Assembly (NCBI GenBank): GCA_035568175.1 | Contig: DATMON010000012.1 | Span: 1 to 64,000 of the forward strand | Direction: 5' to 3' | Length of the DNA stretch: 64,000 nt | DNA from: AV40 sp035568175 | GTDB taxonomy: Bacteria; Verrucomicrobiota; Verrucomicrobiia; Chthoniobacterales; UBA10450 | In this document: one piece after another, positions 7,799-15,891 of the stretch | Numbering within the stretch: the stretch's first letter is position 1 | Layout of the letters: every line of letters begins with the position of its first letter | Made by a program: the position numbers and the translations under genes | The notes under the pieces: generated by a model | Database searches by the model: none | Told to the model about the DNA's origin: nothing | What the model saw: the letters and a program-made list of their open reading frames with translations, nothing else

Positions 7799-8338
7799 TT
7801 ATTTAGCTGCGTAGTCGGCCGGCAGCGTTTGTAACCCCTCGGTCCAAAGGACGGTGACCTTGTTGCTGTTTTTGCTTTCGAAAATGTAGATAGTGGCGTT
7901 CGGATTGGCTGCCGGATCGACCCGCGAATTCAAAATTTGCGTGAGGTATTCCGACTGCTCTCCCGCCGGGTGCTGGCTCATGAGTACAACCGTAGTCATG
8001 ACGAACAGCGCGAGCGCGGCGGCGCCGGACCAGACCAGGCGCGGAATCGTCCACCATGTCGATGTTGAACGAGGCTCGCCGCGCCGTAGCCAAGCGAAGG
8101 CGGGTCGATCTTGCGTATCGCGCGCGATCCGTTCCTTCAGTTGATGACTAAAGAATTCCTCGTTGCTCAGCGCCTGAGCTGCGAGTTGTTCCTTCAAGAA
8201 CGCGCCAAGCCTAAGCGCCTCGCGCTTTTCGGCCTCGGCCGCCGCCAAATCCGGCAGCGACGCCTCGAATTCAGTCAATTCTTTGCCGCTCAATTGTCCA
8301 TCGAGCCAGGCTGTCCATTTTTCTTCAAACCTTTTCAT
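7799..8338 (-). CDS. Putative membrane-bound anti-sigma factor
   Basis: 179 residues: a cytosolic helical N-terminus (about 1-85), one membrane helix (about 98-118, LVWSGAAALALFVMTTVVLM), then a periplasmic domain. The order matches anti-sigma factors, and the start overlaps the upstream sigma gene by 14 nt, the usual arrangement. The N-terminal helix lacks the HxxxCxxC zinc motif of classic ZAS domains, so any sigma binding is zinc-free. Residues near 79-90 (AFAWLRRGEPRS) are encoded by a copy of dispersed repeat family B (8071-8106) read in frame just before the membrane helix. Confidence 0.8.
   Translation of the reverse strand: MKRFEEKWTAWLDGQLSGKELTEFEASLPDLAAAEAEKREALRLGAFLKEQLAAQALSNEEFFSHQLKERIARDTQDRPAFAWLRRGEPRSTSTWWTIPRLVWSGAAALALFVMTTVVLMSQHPAGEQSEYLTQILNSRVDPAANPNATIYIFESKNSNKVTVLWTEGLQTLPADYAAK
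8071..8106. repeat. Family B repeat inside the anti-sigma gene
   Basis: GCGCCGTAGCCAAGCGAAGG followed by CGGG matches repeat family B, seen at 29453-29490, 41239-41269, 50080-50110 and 52710-52775. Here it is read in frame, and it runs directly into a copy of the GTCGATCTT word (8104-8112). Confidence 0.7.
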
Positions 8339-8936
8339 AAACGTCCCTCAGGGAATTCTGCAATTTCTTGCGGGCATAAAACAGTCGCGACATCACCGTG
8401 CCGATGGAGCAACCCAGGCTCTCGGCGATTTCGTGATACTGCATTTCTTCAATTTCTTTCATCAAAATTACTGCGCGATGTTCGGGAGAGAGTTGAGAGA
8501 TGGCGTGATCGATCCGAGCGCGGATTTCCTGCCGCTCCATGCGCTGGTGTGGGAGCGGATCTGCCTTTGGCACCGTCTTCGATGCGGGATCGATCTCTTT
8601 CAACTGGATCGCGTCGTCAAACTCGGCCCCGCCGGCTTTGATCTGGCGCTTACGCAGCCAGTCGATGGTCACGTTCATCACGATGCGATAAATCCAGGTG
8701 TAAAACGACGACTTGCCGCGAAAGCGCCCGATCGATTTCCAGGCTTTGACAAAGCTCTCCTGCGCCAGGTCCCAGGCGTCCTGTTCGTTGTGGACCATGT
8801 TATAAATCATAGCGAATACCCTTGTCCGGTAGCGGGTTACCAGCTGGTCGAATGCCTCGGTTTCGCCGGCTTGACATCGTCTCACCAGTTCCAGTTCCGA
8901 CACATCGGCTTGAGCCGGAGTCGTTTCCGTTTGCAT
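8325..8936 (-). CDS. ECF-type RNA polymerase sigma factor
   Basis: 203 residues with sigma region 2 (DQLVTRYRTRVFAMIYNMV... DAWDLAQESFVKAWKSI, then FYTWIYRIVMN) and region 4 (LSPEHRAVILMKEIEEMQYHEIAESLGCSIGTVMSRLFYARKKL, with its helix-turn-helix). This is RpoE/ECF architecture with no regions 1 or 3. It directs RNA polymerase to a small regulon, probably including its own operon, when the anti-sigma encoded by the next gene releases it. It is preceded by an unknown gene 28 nt upstream, followed by anti-sigma and a secreted protein. Confidence 0.94.
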   Translation of the reverse strand: MQTETTPAQADVSELELVRRCQAGETEAFDQLVTRYRTRVFAMIYNMVHNEQDAWDLAQESFVKAWKSIGRFRGKSSFYTWIYRIVMNVTIDWLRKRQIKAGGAEFDDAIQLKEIDPASKTVPKADPLPHQRMERQEIRARIDHAISQLSPEHRAVILMKEIEEMQYHEIAESLGCSIGTVMSRLFYARKKLQNSLRDVYEKV

Positions 8937-8964
8937 AATTCGACGGAACTGGCTCCTATTTCAT

Positions 8965-9636
8965 TCAACCCCGATAGCCTTCGGAGCCGAACCGGCGACG
9001 CCATTCGCCGCGATATTCCCCCATCAACGTGATAATGCCATCGCGGACTTGAAAAAGTCGTTGCTGGAGAACGGCATACTGCCGGGCCGCGATCAGCTTC
9101 TCGGAGAGCAATTTGGCCGCCGAATCCAACGAAACCGTGATCGCCTTGAGGGCGCGTTTTAAATAGGCGATGGTCATTCCTAGCTCGTCCACGTCGTCAT
9201 CGCTCAACGCCGCCGCCAGTTTTGCGCTCGCCAGCGCGGCGTGGGTAGCGAGCTTGATCGCGGCCGGTTCGTTTTGGAGGGCGGCGTTTTGGTCGAAGAG
9301 TTTGTCGATCCAAACCGTCAGACCGAAGGCCGCGCGATAGAGAATGTTATCTTCAAAGCTTTCGATCGACTTGGAGTCGGCGCCGCCGGATGTCTCGTCA
9401 TTTTGTAAACGCCAATCCTCGTCCAGGAGCGCATCGACCTCCGCGCTCCAATCGCCGTCGCCCAGAACCTGCGTCCAACCCATTTCCCGGGCGATGATTT
9501 CGTCGCGCTGCGGATCGTCGATATACCTCTCCAGCAGCTCCATGTATTTTTCTGTTCGCTGGTCCTGCTGCTTGAGGAAACGCTCCCAGTCGTATTCGTC
9601 CCAGATTCCTTCTCGTTCGCCCTCGAAGTCGGACAT
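8965..9636 (-). CDS. Hypothetical acidic helical protein upstream of ECF sigma gene
   Basis: 223 residues with no signal peptide or membrane helix. The N-terminal third is very acidic (DEYDWERFLKQQDQRTEKYMELLERYIDDPQRDE); the rest is long helices rich in Ala and Leu (residues about 110-190). I do not recognise the family. It ends 28 nt before the sigma gene on the same strand, so the two are probably co-transcribed. It begins at a good ATG shortly after the rlmN stop. A cytosolic scaffold or sensor role is possible but unsupported. Confidence 0.7.
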   Translation of the reverse strand: MSDFEGEREGIWDEYDWERFLKQQDQRTEKYMELLERYIDDPQRDEIIAREMGWTQVLGDGDWSAEVDALLDEDWRLQNDETSGGADSKSIESFEDNILYRAAFGLTVWIDKLFDQNAALQNEPAAIKLATHAALASAKLAAALSDDDVDELGMTIAYLKRALKAITVSLDSAAKLLSEKLIAARQYAVLQQRLFQVRDGIITLMGEYRGEWRRRFGSEGYRG

Positions 9637-9684
9637 AATCTGACTAAACGCAGCTTGGCCTAATGCGCAAAAATTTTCCGCGAT

Positions 9685-10818
9685 TTACGAACTTGCTGTT
9701 TCCAGTTCGCGTTTGGTCTGCAATCGCAGTTGGCCGCAGGCCGCGTCGATGTCGTGGCCTTTCTCGCGGCGCAACGTCGCAGCGACTCCGCGTTGGCGTA
9801 AGATCGACAGGAACACTTCCTGTCGATCTTGGGACGGCCGCGACCAGGGCAGGCCGTGAACCGTATTGTACGGAATCAAATTCACCTTGGCCGATAGTCG
9901 TTCGGCGTGGCGGGCGAGAAGTTTCGCTTGCTCATCGGAATCGTTCACGCCCGCAATCAAAATGTATTCGAAGGTCAGACGCTGTTTTTTTCGCGCGGCA
10001 TAATAGTCGCAGGCCGATAGCAATGTTTCGACATTGTAACGGCGGTTGATCGGCATGATCTGGTTGCGCACCGCGTCCGTCGCGCCGTGCAACGAAATGG
10101 CGAGCCGGATTTGCAGCGGTTCATCGGCCAGCTTGCGGATCTGCGGCGCAAGTCCACTGGTCGAGACGGTGATGCGCCGCGCGCCGATCTCCAGTCCCCA
10201 CGGCGCATTGATAATTCGAATCGCGTTCATTACGTTCTCGAGATTTGCCAACGGCTCGCCCATTCCCATGAACACGATATTGTCGATCTTTTCTCCGGTC
10301 TCGCGCTCGACCGCGACGATTTGATCGACAATTTCGCTCGGTTTCAGATTTCGGCTGAATCCTTCCAGACCGCTTGCGCAAAATTTACAGCCATAAGCGC
10401 AGCCGACTTGGGTGGAAATGCAGAGCGTCCGCCGGTCCGAACGGGATCCATAAAGCGCGGGTGAAGCCGGGATTAAGACGGTTTCGATTAGGCTTTCGTC
10501 ATTTAAGCGAAAGAGAAATTTGCGCGTGGTGTCGTGCGAACCGAGCACGCGCGCAGTTTCGATTCTGCTGAAGTCGAATTGCTCCGCGAAGCGGTTTCTA
10601 AATTCGCGCGGTAAATCGGTCATTTCATCGAAGGTCTGAACGCGCTTTTGGTAAAGCCAGCCTGCGATCTGCCGCGCTCGATAAAGTGGCTCGCCGAATT
10701 CGCGAACCTTGCCCTCGAGTTCGTTAAGCTGGAGCGACCTGATATCGATCTTTGCGTTCCTGGCCACGACGAAAGTTACGGCGCTGGCCGTTCCCAGCAA
10801 TCCTGTGGAAGCACACAA
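9685..10818 (-). CDS. rlmN: 23S rRNA (adenine-2503-C2)-methyltransferase RlmN
   Basis: Radical SAM enzyme that methylates A2503 of 23S rRNA and A37 of some tRNAs. The cluster motif GCAYGCKFCASG (CxxxCxxC) lies near residue 140. The C-terminal Cys region DIDAACGQL is present, as is GMGEPLANLENV. The first residues (MCASTGLLGTASAV) look non-native; a GTG or later start near the VARNAKIDIRS stretch is plausible. Length 377 (or about 360) is normal. Near residues 329-339 the DNA contains a perfect 14-bp inverted repeat made of two GTCGATCTT words (9800-9830). Confidence 0.95.
   Translation of the reverse strand: MCASTGLLGTASAVTFVVARNAKIDIRSLQLNELEGKVREFGEPLYRARQIAGWLYQKRVQTFDEMTDLPREFRNRFAEQFDFSRIETARVLGSHDTTRKFLFRLNDESLIETVLIPASPALYGSRSDRRTLCISTQVGCAYGCKFCASGLEGFSRNLKPSEIVDQIVAVERETGEKIDNIVFMGMGEPLANLENVMNAIRIINAPWGLEIGARRITVSTSGLAPQIRKLADEPLQIRLAISLHGATDAVRNQIMPINRRYNVETLLSACDYYAARKKQRLTFEYILIAGVNDSDEQAKLLARHAERLSAKVNLIPYNTVHGLPWSRPSQDRQEVFLSILRQRGVAATLRREKGHDIDAACGQLRLQTKRELETASS
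9800..9830. repeat. Perfect inverted repeat built from two GTCGATCTT words
   Basis: AAGATCGACAGGAA (9800-9813), a CAC loop, then TTCCTGTCGATCTT (9817-9830). It has 14-bp arms and lies inside the rlmN coding region. In bacteria with DNA uptake words, closely spaced inverted pairs like this are common, usually as terminators; here it is in the coding part. Confidence 0.85.
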
Positions 10819-10861
10819 TTTTTGTGGAGAAAAAGCCGGCCTTGATTAGGTTTCGGGGCGA

Positions 10862-11041
10862 ATGAAATATCTTTTGATGTTAGCCATTCTAACGACTGCC
10901 ATTGGCGGGTTCACTGGTTGCGCGTCGACTGGCACGACCACTGCCAGTGGTGATCCAGTCCCAGGCGAAAAGACCACCGACGAAGGCCGTCTCCAGCCGG
11001 GGGCCGGCGCCGCCGGTCCGAACGCGAGCGTGAAGTGGTAG
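10862..11041 (+). CDS. Small lipoprotein
   Basis: 59 residues starting MKYLLMLAILTTAIGGFTGCAS. The lipobox GFTGC gives a mature protein of about 40 residues rich in Gly, Thr and Pro (GRLQPGAGAAGP). The ATG follows a 40-nt gap after the divergent rlmN start. Family unknown; small lipoproteins of this type appear again at 37926 and 57838. It is probably anchored in the inner or outer membrane. Too short for most gene finders, but the signal peptide and lipobox support it. Confidence 0.7.
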   Translation: MKYLLMLAILTTAIGGFTGCASTGTTTASGDPVPGEKTTDEGRLQPGAGAAGPNASVKW

Positions 11042-11078
11042 AGCGCCGTTTCGGGCTGACCGCTTAAGATTTGCGGCG

Positions 11079-11804
11079 ATGCCAACATCCCGAACGCCGT
11101 TGATGGTCGGCTGGGAAGCGGCCCGCGCAAACGCGAAACCGGCGCTCATTATTCAGGCGGTCATGCTCGCGCTGGCGATCGCGTTTTACACAAATTCCGC
11201 AGCCGCTGATGCGCTCCACAACCTGGCTGAATTCAAACGCGCGCACGGTTTGGTGTTTGTCGTTTGCGCCTCGGTCCTTGCCGGAGCCATTCTTCCGGAA
11301 ATTTTTCTGGTCCTGTTCTTTCAGCGCGGCCGGCCGCAGCGCGCCAATCTGCGCAATCTGGCTTTCACCATTCCGGTCTGGGGATTTGACGGATCACTGG
11401 TCGATCTTCTCTATCGCGCGGAAGCGCATTGGTTGGGCGATGTCGCGACGCTGCCGGTGGTGCTTGAAAAAATCTGCATCGACCAGTTTGGCTACAACGT
11501 TTTGTTCGCCGCGCCCTTCGGCGTTCTCACTTATGAATGGAAGAACAGCGGAATTTCAATGCAGCCAGTGCGCGATCTCTTCACCTGGCCGCATTACCGC
11601 GACAAAATATTTCCGACATTGCTCGCGACCTGGGCTGTTTGGATTCCGTTGATGGCGATTATCTATTCGCTGCCGCTCGCATTGCAATTTCCGCTGTTTG
11701 GACTCGCCCTTTCTTTTTGGGTCTTGCTTTTGACCTACATGACCAATCGCTTCTCCGGAAAAGTGGAGGCCGATGCGCCGATGGCGCTGGCGACGGCGGG
11801 GTAG
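11079..11804 (+). CDS. Multi-pass membrane protein, unknown function
   Basis: 241 residues with hydrophobic helices at about 22-42, 58-80, 85-105, 145-158, 180-200 and 205-225. The last part (ATWAVWIPLMAIIYSLPLAL... FWVLLLTYMTNR) weakly recalls the closing W-x-P segment of the Mpv17/PMP22 family, but the match is too faint to name it. No catalytic or transport motifs. It lies 37 nt after the small lipoprotein gene on the same strand, so possibly co-transcribed, and converges on the HAD phosphatase gene. Confidence 0.75.
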   Translation: MPTSRTPLMVGWEAARANAKPALIIQAVMLALAIAFYTNSAAADALHNLAEFKRAHGLVFVVCASVLAGAILPEIFLVLFFQRGRPQRANLRNLAFTIPVWGFDGSLVDLLYRAEAHWLGDVATLPVVLEKICIDQFGYNVLFAAPFGVLTYEWKNSGISMQPVRDLFTWPHYRDKIFPTLLATWAVWIPLMAIIYSLPLALQFPLFGLALSFWVLLLTYMTNRFSGKVEADAPMALATAG

Positions 11805-11872
11805 GGGCGATTGACCCCAATCGCCCGCAATGCCAATCCGGCTCGGATCGGTTCGGTAAACCGCCCCTAACT
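11802..11872. repeat. Double hairpin repeat, family E, between convergent genes
   Basis: GGGGCGATTGACCCCAATCG..., a short spacer, then GGTTCGGTAAACCGCCCC. The same two hairpin units appear in the other order at 13047-13098. Both copies sit at convergent gene ends and probably act as bidirectional terminators. Confidence 0.6.
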
Positions 11873-12643
11873 CAGAAAATATTCGAGCGCTTCGCGAACG
11901 CCCGCGCCGTGGTGGCTCCGGGCAACATAACCGCCGGCATCGCGCACTGCCGCTTTTACTTCTTCAATCGCGTTTGCCGGGCACGCCGGCATGGCTGCGA
12001 CCTGGCCGTCCAGCATTGAGAGATCGTTGTGATGATCGCCCGCGGCGAAAATGTTCTCGCGCGGGATGTCGATCAAACGCGCGAGCTCAGCCAGGGCCGC
12101 GCCTTTGTGGTAATCGGCGTGACAAAAACGAAGATAAATCGTGTTCCGCTGATAATTGAACTTCGGCTCTCTTGCGCGCGTCCTTTCGATGAACTCAACG
12201 ATGCGGTCCATCTCTTTCTCATTCTCGGCCCGCAAGCCTTCCAGTCCCTGAGAGTGATAAAGGAGCTGAGCTTTGGTTTTCTGGCTCACGAAGTCGACGA
12301 CTTCGGCCAGAATGGATTGGGCGGACGAAAACAATTCGGCGTGATCACGCGCGCAGCGTTCGTTCCAATCACCGAACGATTCCCATTTTTCGCCGTTGGT
12401 GCCCGGTCGGAAAACTTCGCGTTCGGTCGTTAAAATAAAATCAGGACGCAGCGGAAATTCCAAATCGGTCAAACCGGATTCGAGCAGATCGACCGAACGG
12501 CCGGTGTTGATCGAGAAAAGAACGCCGCCGTTTTGCAAATCACGGATCAATTGCATGCAGCGCACGTCGACGACCGGTTCGCTCACCCGCGAGACGAGCG
12601 TGCCGTCGAAATCGATGCTGAGAAGCCGAATCTCCGAGCCCAT
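11867..12643 (-). CDS. HAD-superfamily (Cof/sucrose-phosphatase-like) hydrolase
   Basis: Start chosen at 12643 (MGSEIRLLSIDFDGTLVS), because the 55 residues upstream in frame have no conserved character and run into a hairpin repeat. Length is then 258. Motif I DFDGT carries the catalytic Asp. Motif II lies in FSINTGRS, Lys in YHKGAALAELARL, and motif IV in GDHHNDLSML. This is a Cof-type HAD phosphatase with a C2B cap, acting on small phosphorylated metabolites such as sugar phosphates. The substrate cannot be told from sequence. It converges on the membrane protein to its left. Confidence 0.9.
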   Translation of the reverse strand: MGSEIRLLSIDFDGTLVSRVSEPVVDVRCMQLIRDLQNGGVLFSINTGRSVDLLESGLTDLEFPLRPDFILTTEREVFRPGTNGEKWESFGDWNERCARDHAELFSSAQSILAEVVDFVSQKTKAQLLYHSQGLEGLRAENEKEMDRIVEFIERTRAREPKFNYQRNTIYLRFCHADYHKGAALAELARLIDIPRENIFAAGDHHNDLSMLDGQVAAMPACPANAIEEVKAAVRDAGGYVARSHHGAGVREALEYFLS

Positions 12644-12723
12644 GGAAGCGCTTAACTTAGAAATTGATTTCGGAAACGCAATCGGCCCACAATTTTTGAT
12701 TGGACGCCGCGCCGCGGAGTCCT

Positions 12724-12744
12724 GGACAGCGCAACGCGCTGTCC
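12724..12744. repeat. Short hairpin repeat, family I
   Basis: GGACAGCGC, AAC, GCGCTGTCC forms a perfect 9-bp hairpin upstream of the coiled-coil gene. Related words (GACAGCGCGTGTCCC) occur in the hairpin at 23536-23557. Confidence 0.6.
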
Positions 12745-12760
12745 CTACCTTAAATCGAAA

Positions 12761-13045
12761 ATGAAATCGGCCTATGAGCTGGCAATGGAGCGACTGGCGA
12801 AGGGTCAACCAACCATCAAGCTGACCGACGAGCAGAAGAAACAGCTCGCGGAGACCGATTCAACATTCAAAGCCAAAACCGCGGAGAGAGAATTGTTTCT
12901 CAAAGGCGAAATTCAAAAGGCGCAAAGCGCCGGAAAATTCGAAGAAGTGGAATCGCTTGAAAAACAACTCGCGAACGAGATCAAGCGATTGCAGGAAGAT
13001 TGCGAAGCGAAAAAAGAAAAGCTGCGCGCGAGTTTCGCAAAATAG
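12761..13045 (+). CDS. Small coiled-coil protein, unknown function
   Basis: 94 residues, highly charged, almost entirely helical (KAKTAERELFLKGEIQKAQ and EEVESLEKQLANEIKRLQED). No signal peptide or membrane helix, so cytosolic. It begins MKSAYELAMERLAKGQP, a start I have seen described for short conserved hypothetical proteins of Planctomycetes-Verrucomicrobia, but I cannot name a family. It may dimerise through the coiled coil. It stands alone between divergent HAD phosphatase and convergent desaturase genes. Confidence 0.75.
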   Translation: MKSAYELAMERLAKGQPTIKLTDEQKKQLAETDSTFKAKTAERELFLKGEIQKAQSAGKFEEVESLEKQLANEIKRLQEDCEAKKEKLRASFAK

Positions 13046-13046
13046 G

Positions 13047-13098
13047 TAGGGGCGGTTCACCGAACCGCCCGCGGGCGATTGAGGTCAATCGCCCCTGC
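13047..13098. repeat. Double hairpin repeat, family E, overlapping desaturase 3' end
   Basis: GGGGCGGTTCACCGAACCGCCC then GGGCGATTGAGGTCAATCGCCCC, two perfect hairpins. The desaturase stop codon lies inside the first, so its last 15 or so residues are encoded by repeat DNA. Confidence 0.7.
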
Positions 13099-14016
13099 CT
13101 GCGCGGAATGGCCTTCTCCCCGTTTAGGCAAATCCGGATCGAGAAAGCCGAGCATGTGCGCGCGTTTGATCGTGCGAACGCCTTCCTGTTTTTGCAGGTC
13201 GGCAATGCTTTGGTGAAACGCTTCCATTCTCGTCCAGTGCACTTTGGGCCGGAAATGGTGCTCGGCGTGGTACCCGTTGTAGAAAAAAAGCCGGTTGTAA
13301 ATCTTGCCGTAACTGCTCACGCCCCACGCGATCGGTTTGTCGGGGTTCGCGCCGTAATGGCGGTAATAGCCATTTAGATAACTGAAGCAGTGGCCGAGAT
13401 ACCAGAACGGCACCATAAAGAAGATCACGTATCGCCAGTTGAAGAAAAACATCACGAGCAGCGTCGTCGCGAACGCAGCGAGCTCGAGGTTCCCCCAAAG
13501 GACGTCGCCATTCCCGCGTTTGCGTAGTTCACGACGAATTGCACCGACATCGTCGCGGAAGAAACTTAGGAACACATAACGCCACGGACTTTCCGCCTCG
13601 CCGTCGTGGCTGTGCCGATAGATCGACAACCAGTCAATCGTGTCACCCTGTTCGTCCTGCCGGTCCGAATTCCCTTTGTGATGCTGCATATGCACCGCAT
13701 CGTACATCGTCTGCGAAAAGCAGCATGCGACCGATTGAGTGATTCCGAATGCGCGATTTAGAAATTTCGACCGGAAAAACGGGTTGTGAATGAAGTTGTG
13801 ACCGATGCCGTTGATGTTGGCGTTCACCATCAGCGAGTAAACAAATCCGAGAATTAGCATCACCCAAAGCGGCGCGTGCGGGTACAAAAAGAAAAGTCCG
13901 AGAAAATAGGCGAGATGGAAAAGCCCGGCCAAAGCGGGCACTGCGTCCCAACGGGTGTGCGCGAACAACCGCGAATTGGTGGCGGGTCGCTCAGTGCGAA
14001 TTGCGTCTGCGTTCAT
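13057..14016 (-). CDS. Membrane fatty acid desaturase
   Basis: 319 residues. The three histidine boxes of membrane-bound di-iron desaturases are present: HNFIH near residues 73-77, HMQHH near 109-113 and HAEHH near 252-256. Hydrophobic helices lie at about 28-60 and 175-210. The enzyme uses O2 and two electrons to introduce a double bond (or hydroxyl) in a lipid chain at the cytoplasmic membrane face. The exact substrate is unknown; beta-carotene-type hydroxylation is an alternative. The C-terminal tail after residue 300 (AGAIDLNRPRAVR) comes from the family E hairpin repeat and is unlikely to be functional. Confidence 0.88.
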   Translation of the reverse strand: MNADAIRTERPATNSRLFAHTRWDAVPALAGLFHLAYFLGLFFLYPHAPLWVMLILGFVYSLMVNANINGIGHNFIHNPFFRSKFLNRAFGITQSVACCFSQTMYDAVHMQHHKGNSDRQDEQGDTIDWLSIYRHSHDGEAESPWRYVFLSFFRDDVGAIRRELRKRGNGDVLWGNLELAAFATTLLVMFFFNWRYVIFFMVPFWYLGHCFSYLNGYYRHYGANPDKPIAWGVSSYGKIYNRLFFYNGYHAEHHFRPKVHWTRMEAFHQSIADLQKQEGVRTIKRAHMLGFLDPDLPKRGEGHSAQAGAIDLNRPRAVR

Positions 14017-14101
14017 GGAGGCGGGTACCTTTCGCTAAAGAGTTCCTTTCTGGCAAGTTGTTCATTGCCAATGTTCACTTCGCACGCCTTATTTAGCCCT
14101 C

Positions 14102-15055
14102 ATGTTCGCGCTTCAGCCAGAAATGAAAGTGTTTAGCGGAACGGCCAACCGCGAGCTGGCCGAGCGCATCTGCAAATACATCGGCGTCCCGCTCGGCCAG
14201 GCCACGATCAGCTCGTTCCCCGACGGCGAGACCTACGTGATGATCGAGGAGAACGTCCGCGGTCGGGACGTCTTCCTTATTCAACCGACATCGCCGCCGA
14301 GCAACCAACATTTAATGGAATTGCTCATCATGGTCGATGCGGCGCGCCGCGCCAGTGCTGATCGAATCACCGCGGTGATTCCGTTTTTTGGCTACGCCCG
14401 CCAGGACCGCAAAGACAAGCCCCGGGTGCCGATCACGGCGAAGCTGATTGCGAACCTGTTGTACGCTGCCGGGGTCAATCGCGTGTTGACCATGGATCTG
14501 CACGCGCAACAAGTGCAGGGCTTCTTCGATATCCCGGTCGACCACCTTTACTCGTTACCGGTACTTATTAAGTACCTGCGGCAAATGCTGACCGGGAAGA
14601 CGGTCGTCGTTTCGCCCGACATTGGTGGTTTGAAGATGGCATCGGCCTATGCGGAAGCGCTCGGCGCGAACCTGGCCATTGTGGCCAAGGAACGAAAAAG
14701 CGCGACTGAAACCGAGGCGCTCTACCTGATCGGCGAAGTTAAAGATCACGATGTGCTGCTGGTGGACGATCTGACCGAGACCGCCGGAACGCTCACCTCG
14801 GCGGCCGAGCTTTTGAAAAAGCACGGGGCTAAGAAAATTTACGCTGGCGTCTCTCACGCCGTTCTGGTCGATGTCGCCATCCCCCGGTTGCAAAAGTCTA
14901 AAATTGAGGAATTAATAACGACCAACAGCACGCCGGTGCGCCCGGTGGAAGGATTTAAGACCACCGTGCTCTGCGTCTCCGAGCTTCTCGGGGAGGGGAT
15001 GAAACGAATCCACAATGATGAATCCGTGTCGTCGCTGTTCAAAATCGACACCTAA
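14102..15055 (+). CDS. prs: Ribose-phosphate pyrophosphokinase
   Basis: 317 residues; an internal ATG at 14123 (MKVFSGTANRELA) fits the usual family start better. It makes PRPP from ribose 5-phosphate and ATP for nucleotide, His and Trp synthesis. Motifs: FFGYARQDRK (ATP-binding flexible loop), DLHAQQVQGFFDIPVDHL (ribose 5-phosphate and metal site), and the PRPP loop VDDLTETAGT near residue 223. The family usually has VDDxxDTxGT here, so Glu replaces the second Asp. It lies 5 nt upstream of the L25 gene, so the two form an operon with pth and rpsF behind. Confidence 0.95.
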   Translation: MFALQPEMKVFSGTANRELAERICKYIGVPLGQATISSFPDGETYVMIEENVRGRDVFLIQPTSPPSNQHLMELLIMVDAARRASADRITAVIPFFGYARQDRKDKPRVPITAKLIANLLYAAGVNRVLTMDLHAQQVQGFFDIPVDHLYSLPVLIKYLRQMLTGKTVVVSPDIGGLKMASAYAEALGANLAIVAKERKSATETEALYLIGEVKDHDVLLVDDLTETAGTLTSAAELLKKHGAKKIYAGVSHAVLVDVAIPRLQKSKIEELITTNSTPVRPVEGFKTTVLCVSELLGEGMKRIHNDESVSSLFKIDT

Positions 15056-15060
15056 CGAAC

Positions 15061-15828
15061 ATGGCAAAGCAAGTTAAACTCAAAGCAGAGCCGCGGACCG
15101 AGACCGGACGTTCGGCAGCGCGCCGATTGAAAGCGCGCGGCATCGTTCCGGCCGTTGTTTATGGCGGGAAGGAAAAATCCCAGCCGTTGCAGGTTTCCGC
15201 ACGTGATATCAACGCCATGCTCAGTCATGCCTCGGGCGAAAATATTTTAGTGGAGCTGGAGATCGCCGGACAAAAAGCGACCCGCCCTGCCCTTTTGCAG
15301 GAAGTTCAGCACTCGCCGGTCGGCGGCGATGTTCTTCATGTCGATTTTCACGCGATTTCTATGGACGAGAAAATCCAAGCCGACGTGCCGTTGGAACCGT
15401 TGGGCATCCCGAACGGCGTGAAGAATTTCGGCGGTTTGCTGGAGCAAAATTTGCGTGTTCTTGCGATAGAATGTTTGCCGCGCGATTTGCCGGACAAAAT
15501 TACGGTCGACGTATCGGCGCTCAACATCGGCGATTCGATTCACGTTCGTGACATCAAACTTCCACCGGGTGTGGCGGCAAAGGTTCAACCCGATCTCACA
15601 GCGTTTTCAGTAATGGCGCCGGTCATCGAAGAGGAGCCGGTTACTCCGGAGGCCGAAGCTGCCGCTGCGGCTGGTCCGGAAGTGATCACGGCGAAGAAGG
15701 AAGAAGGCGAAGCTGCGGCCCCCGCTCCGGGCGGCAAAGGCGGTGCCGCTGCTGGGGCGAAAGGCGCTCCTGCACCTGCGGGCAAGGGTGGCGCCCCGGC
15801 TCCGAAAGAAAAAGAGCAGAAGAAGTAG
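15061..15828 (+). CDS. rplY: 50S ribosomal protein L25 (general stress protein Ctc type)
   Basis: 255 residues. The N-terminal L25 domain (about 1-92) binds 5S rRNA and starts KAEPRTETGRSAARRLKARG. The C-terminal TL5 beta domain follows to about residue 190. The tail (about 195-255) is low-complexity Ala/Gly/Pro/Lys (e.g. GGKGGAAAGAKGAPAPAGKG). Such tails occur in several long L25 proteins. It starts 5 nt after prs; the prs-ctc-pth-rpsF order is common in bacteria, and the whole block is probably one transcript. Confidence 0.93.
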   Translation: MAKQVKLKAEPRTETGRSAARRLKARGIVPAVVYGGKEKSQPLQVSARDINAMLSHASGENILVELEIAGQKATRPALLQEVQHSPVGGDVLHVDFHAISMDEKIQADVPLEPLGIPNGVKNFGGLLEQNLRVLAIECLPRDLPDKITVDVSALNIGDSIHVRDIKLPPGVAAKVQPDLTAFSVMAPVIEEEPVTPEAEAAAAAGPEVITAKKEEGEAAAPAPGGKGGAAAGAKGAPAPAGKGGAPAPKEKEQKK

Positions 15829-15891
15829 GTCCGAGGTGCGAGCCGCACGGGCGGTTGACCGGTATTATTCTGCATTTTCAATTTTGCGGCT

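Noticed and set aside
9781..10571. Possible CRISPR-like or tandem repeat because of recurring short words
   Set aside because: Copies of GTCGATCTT are dispersed over the whole window, not regularly spaced, and there are no cas genes.
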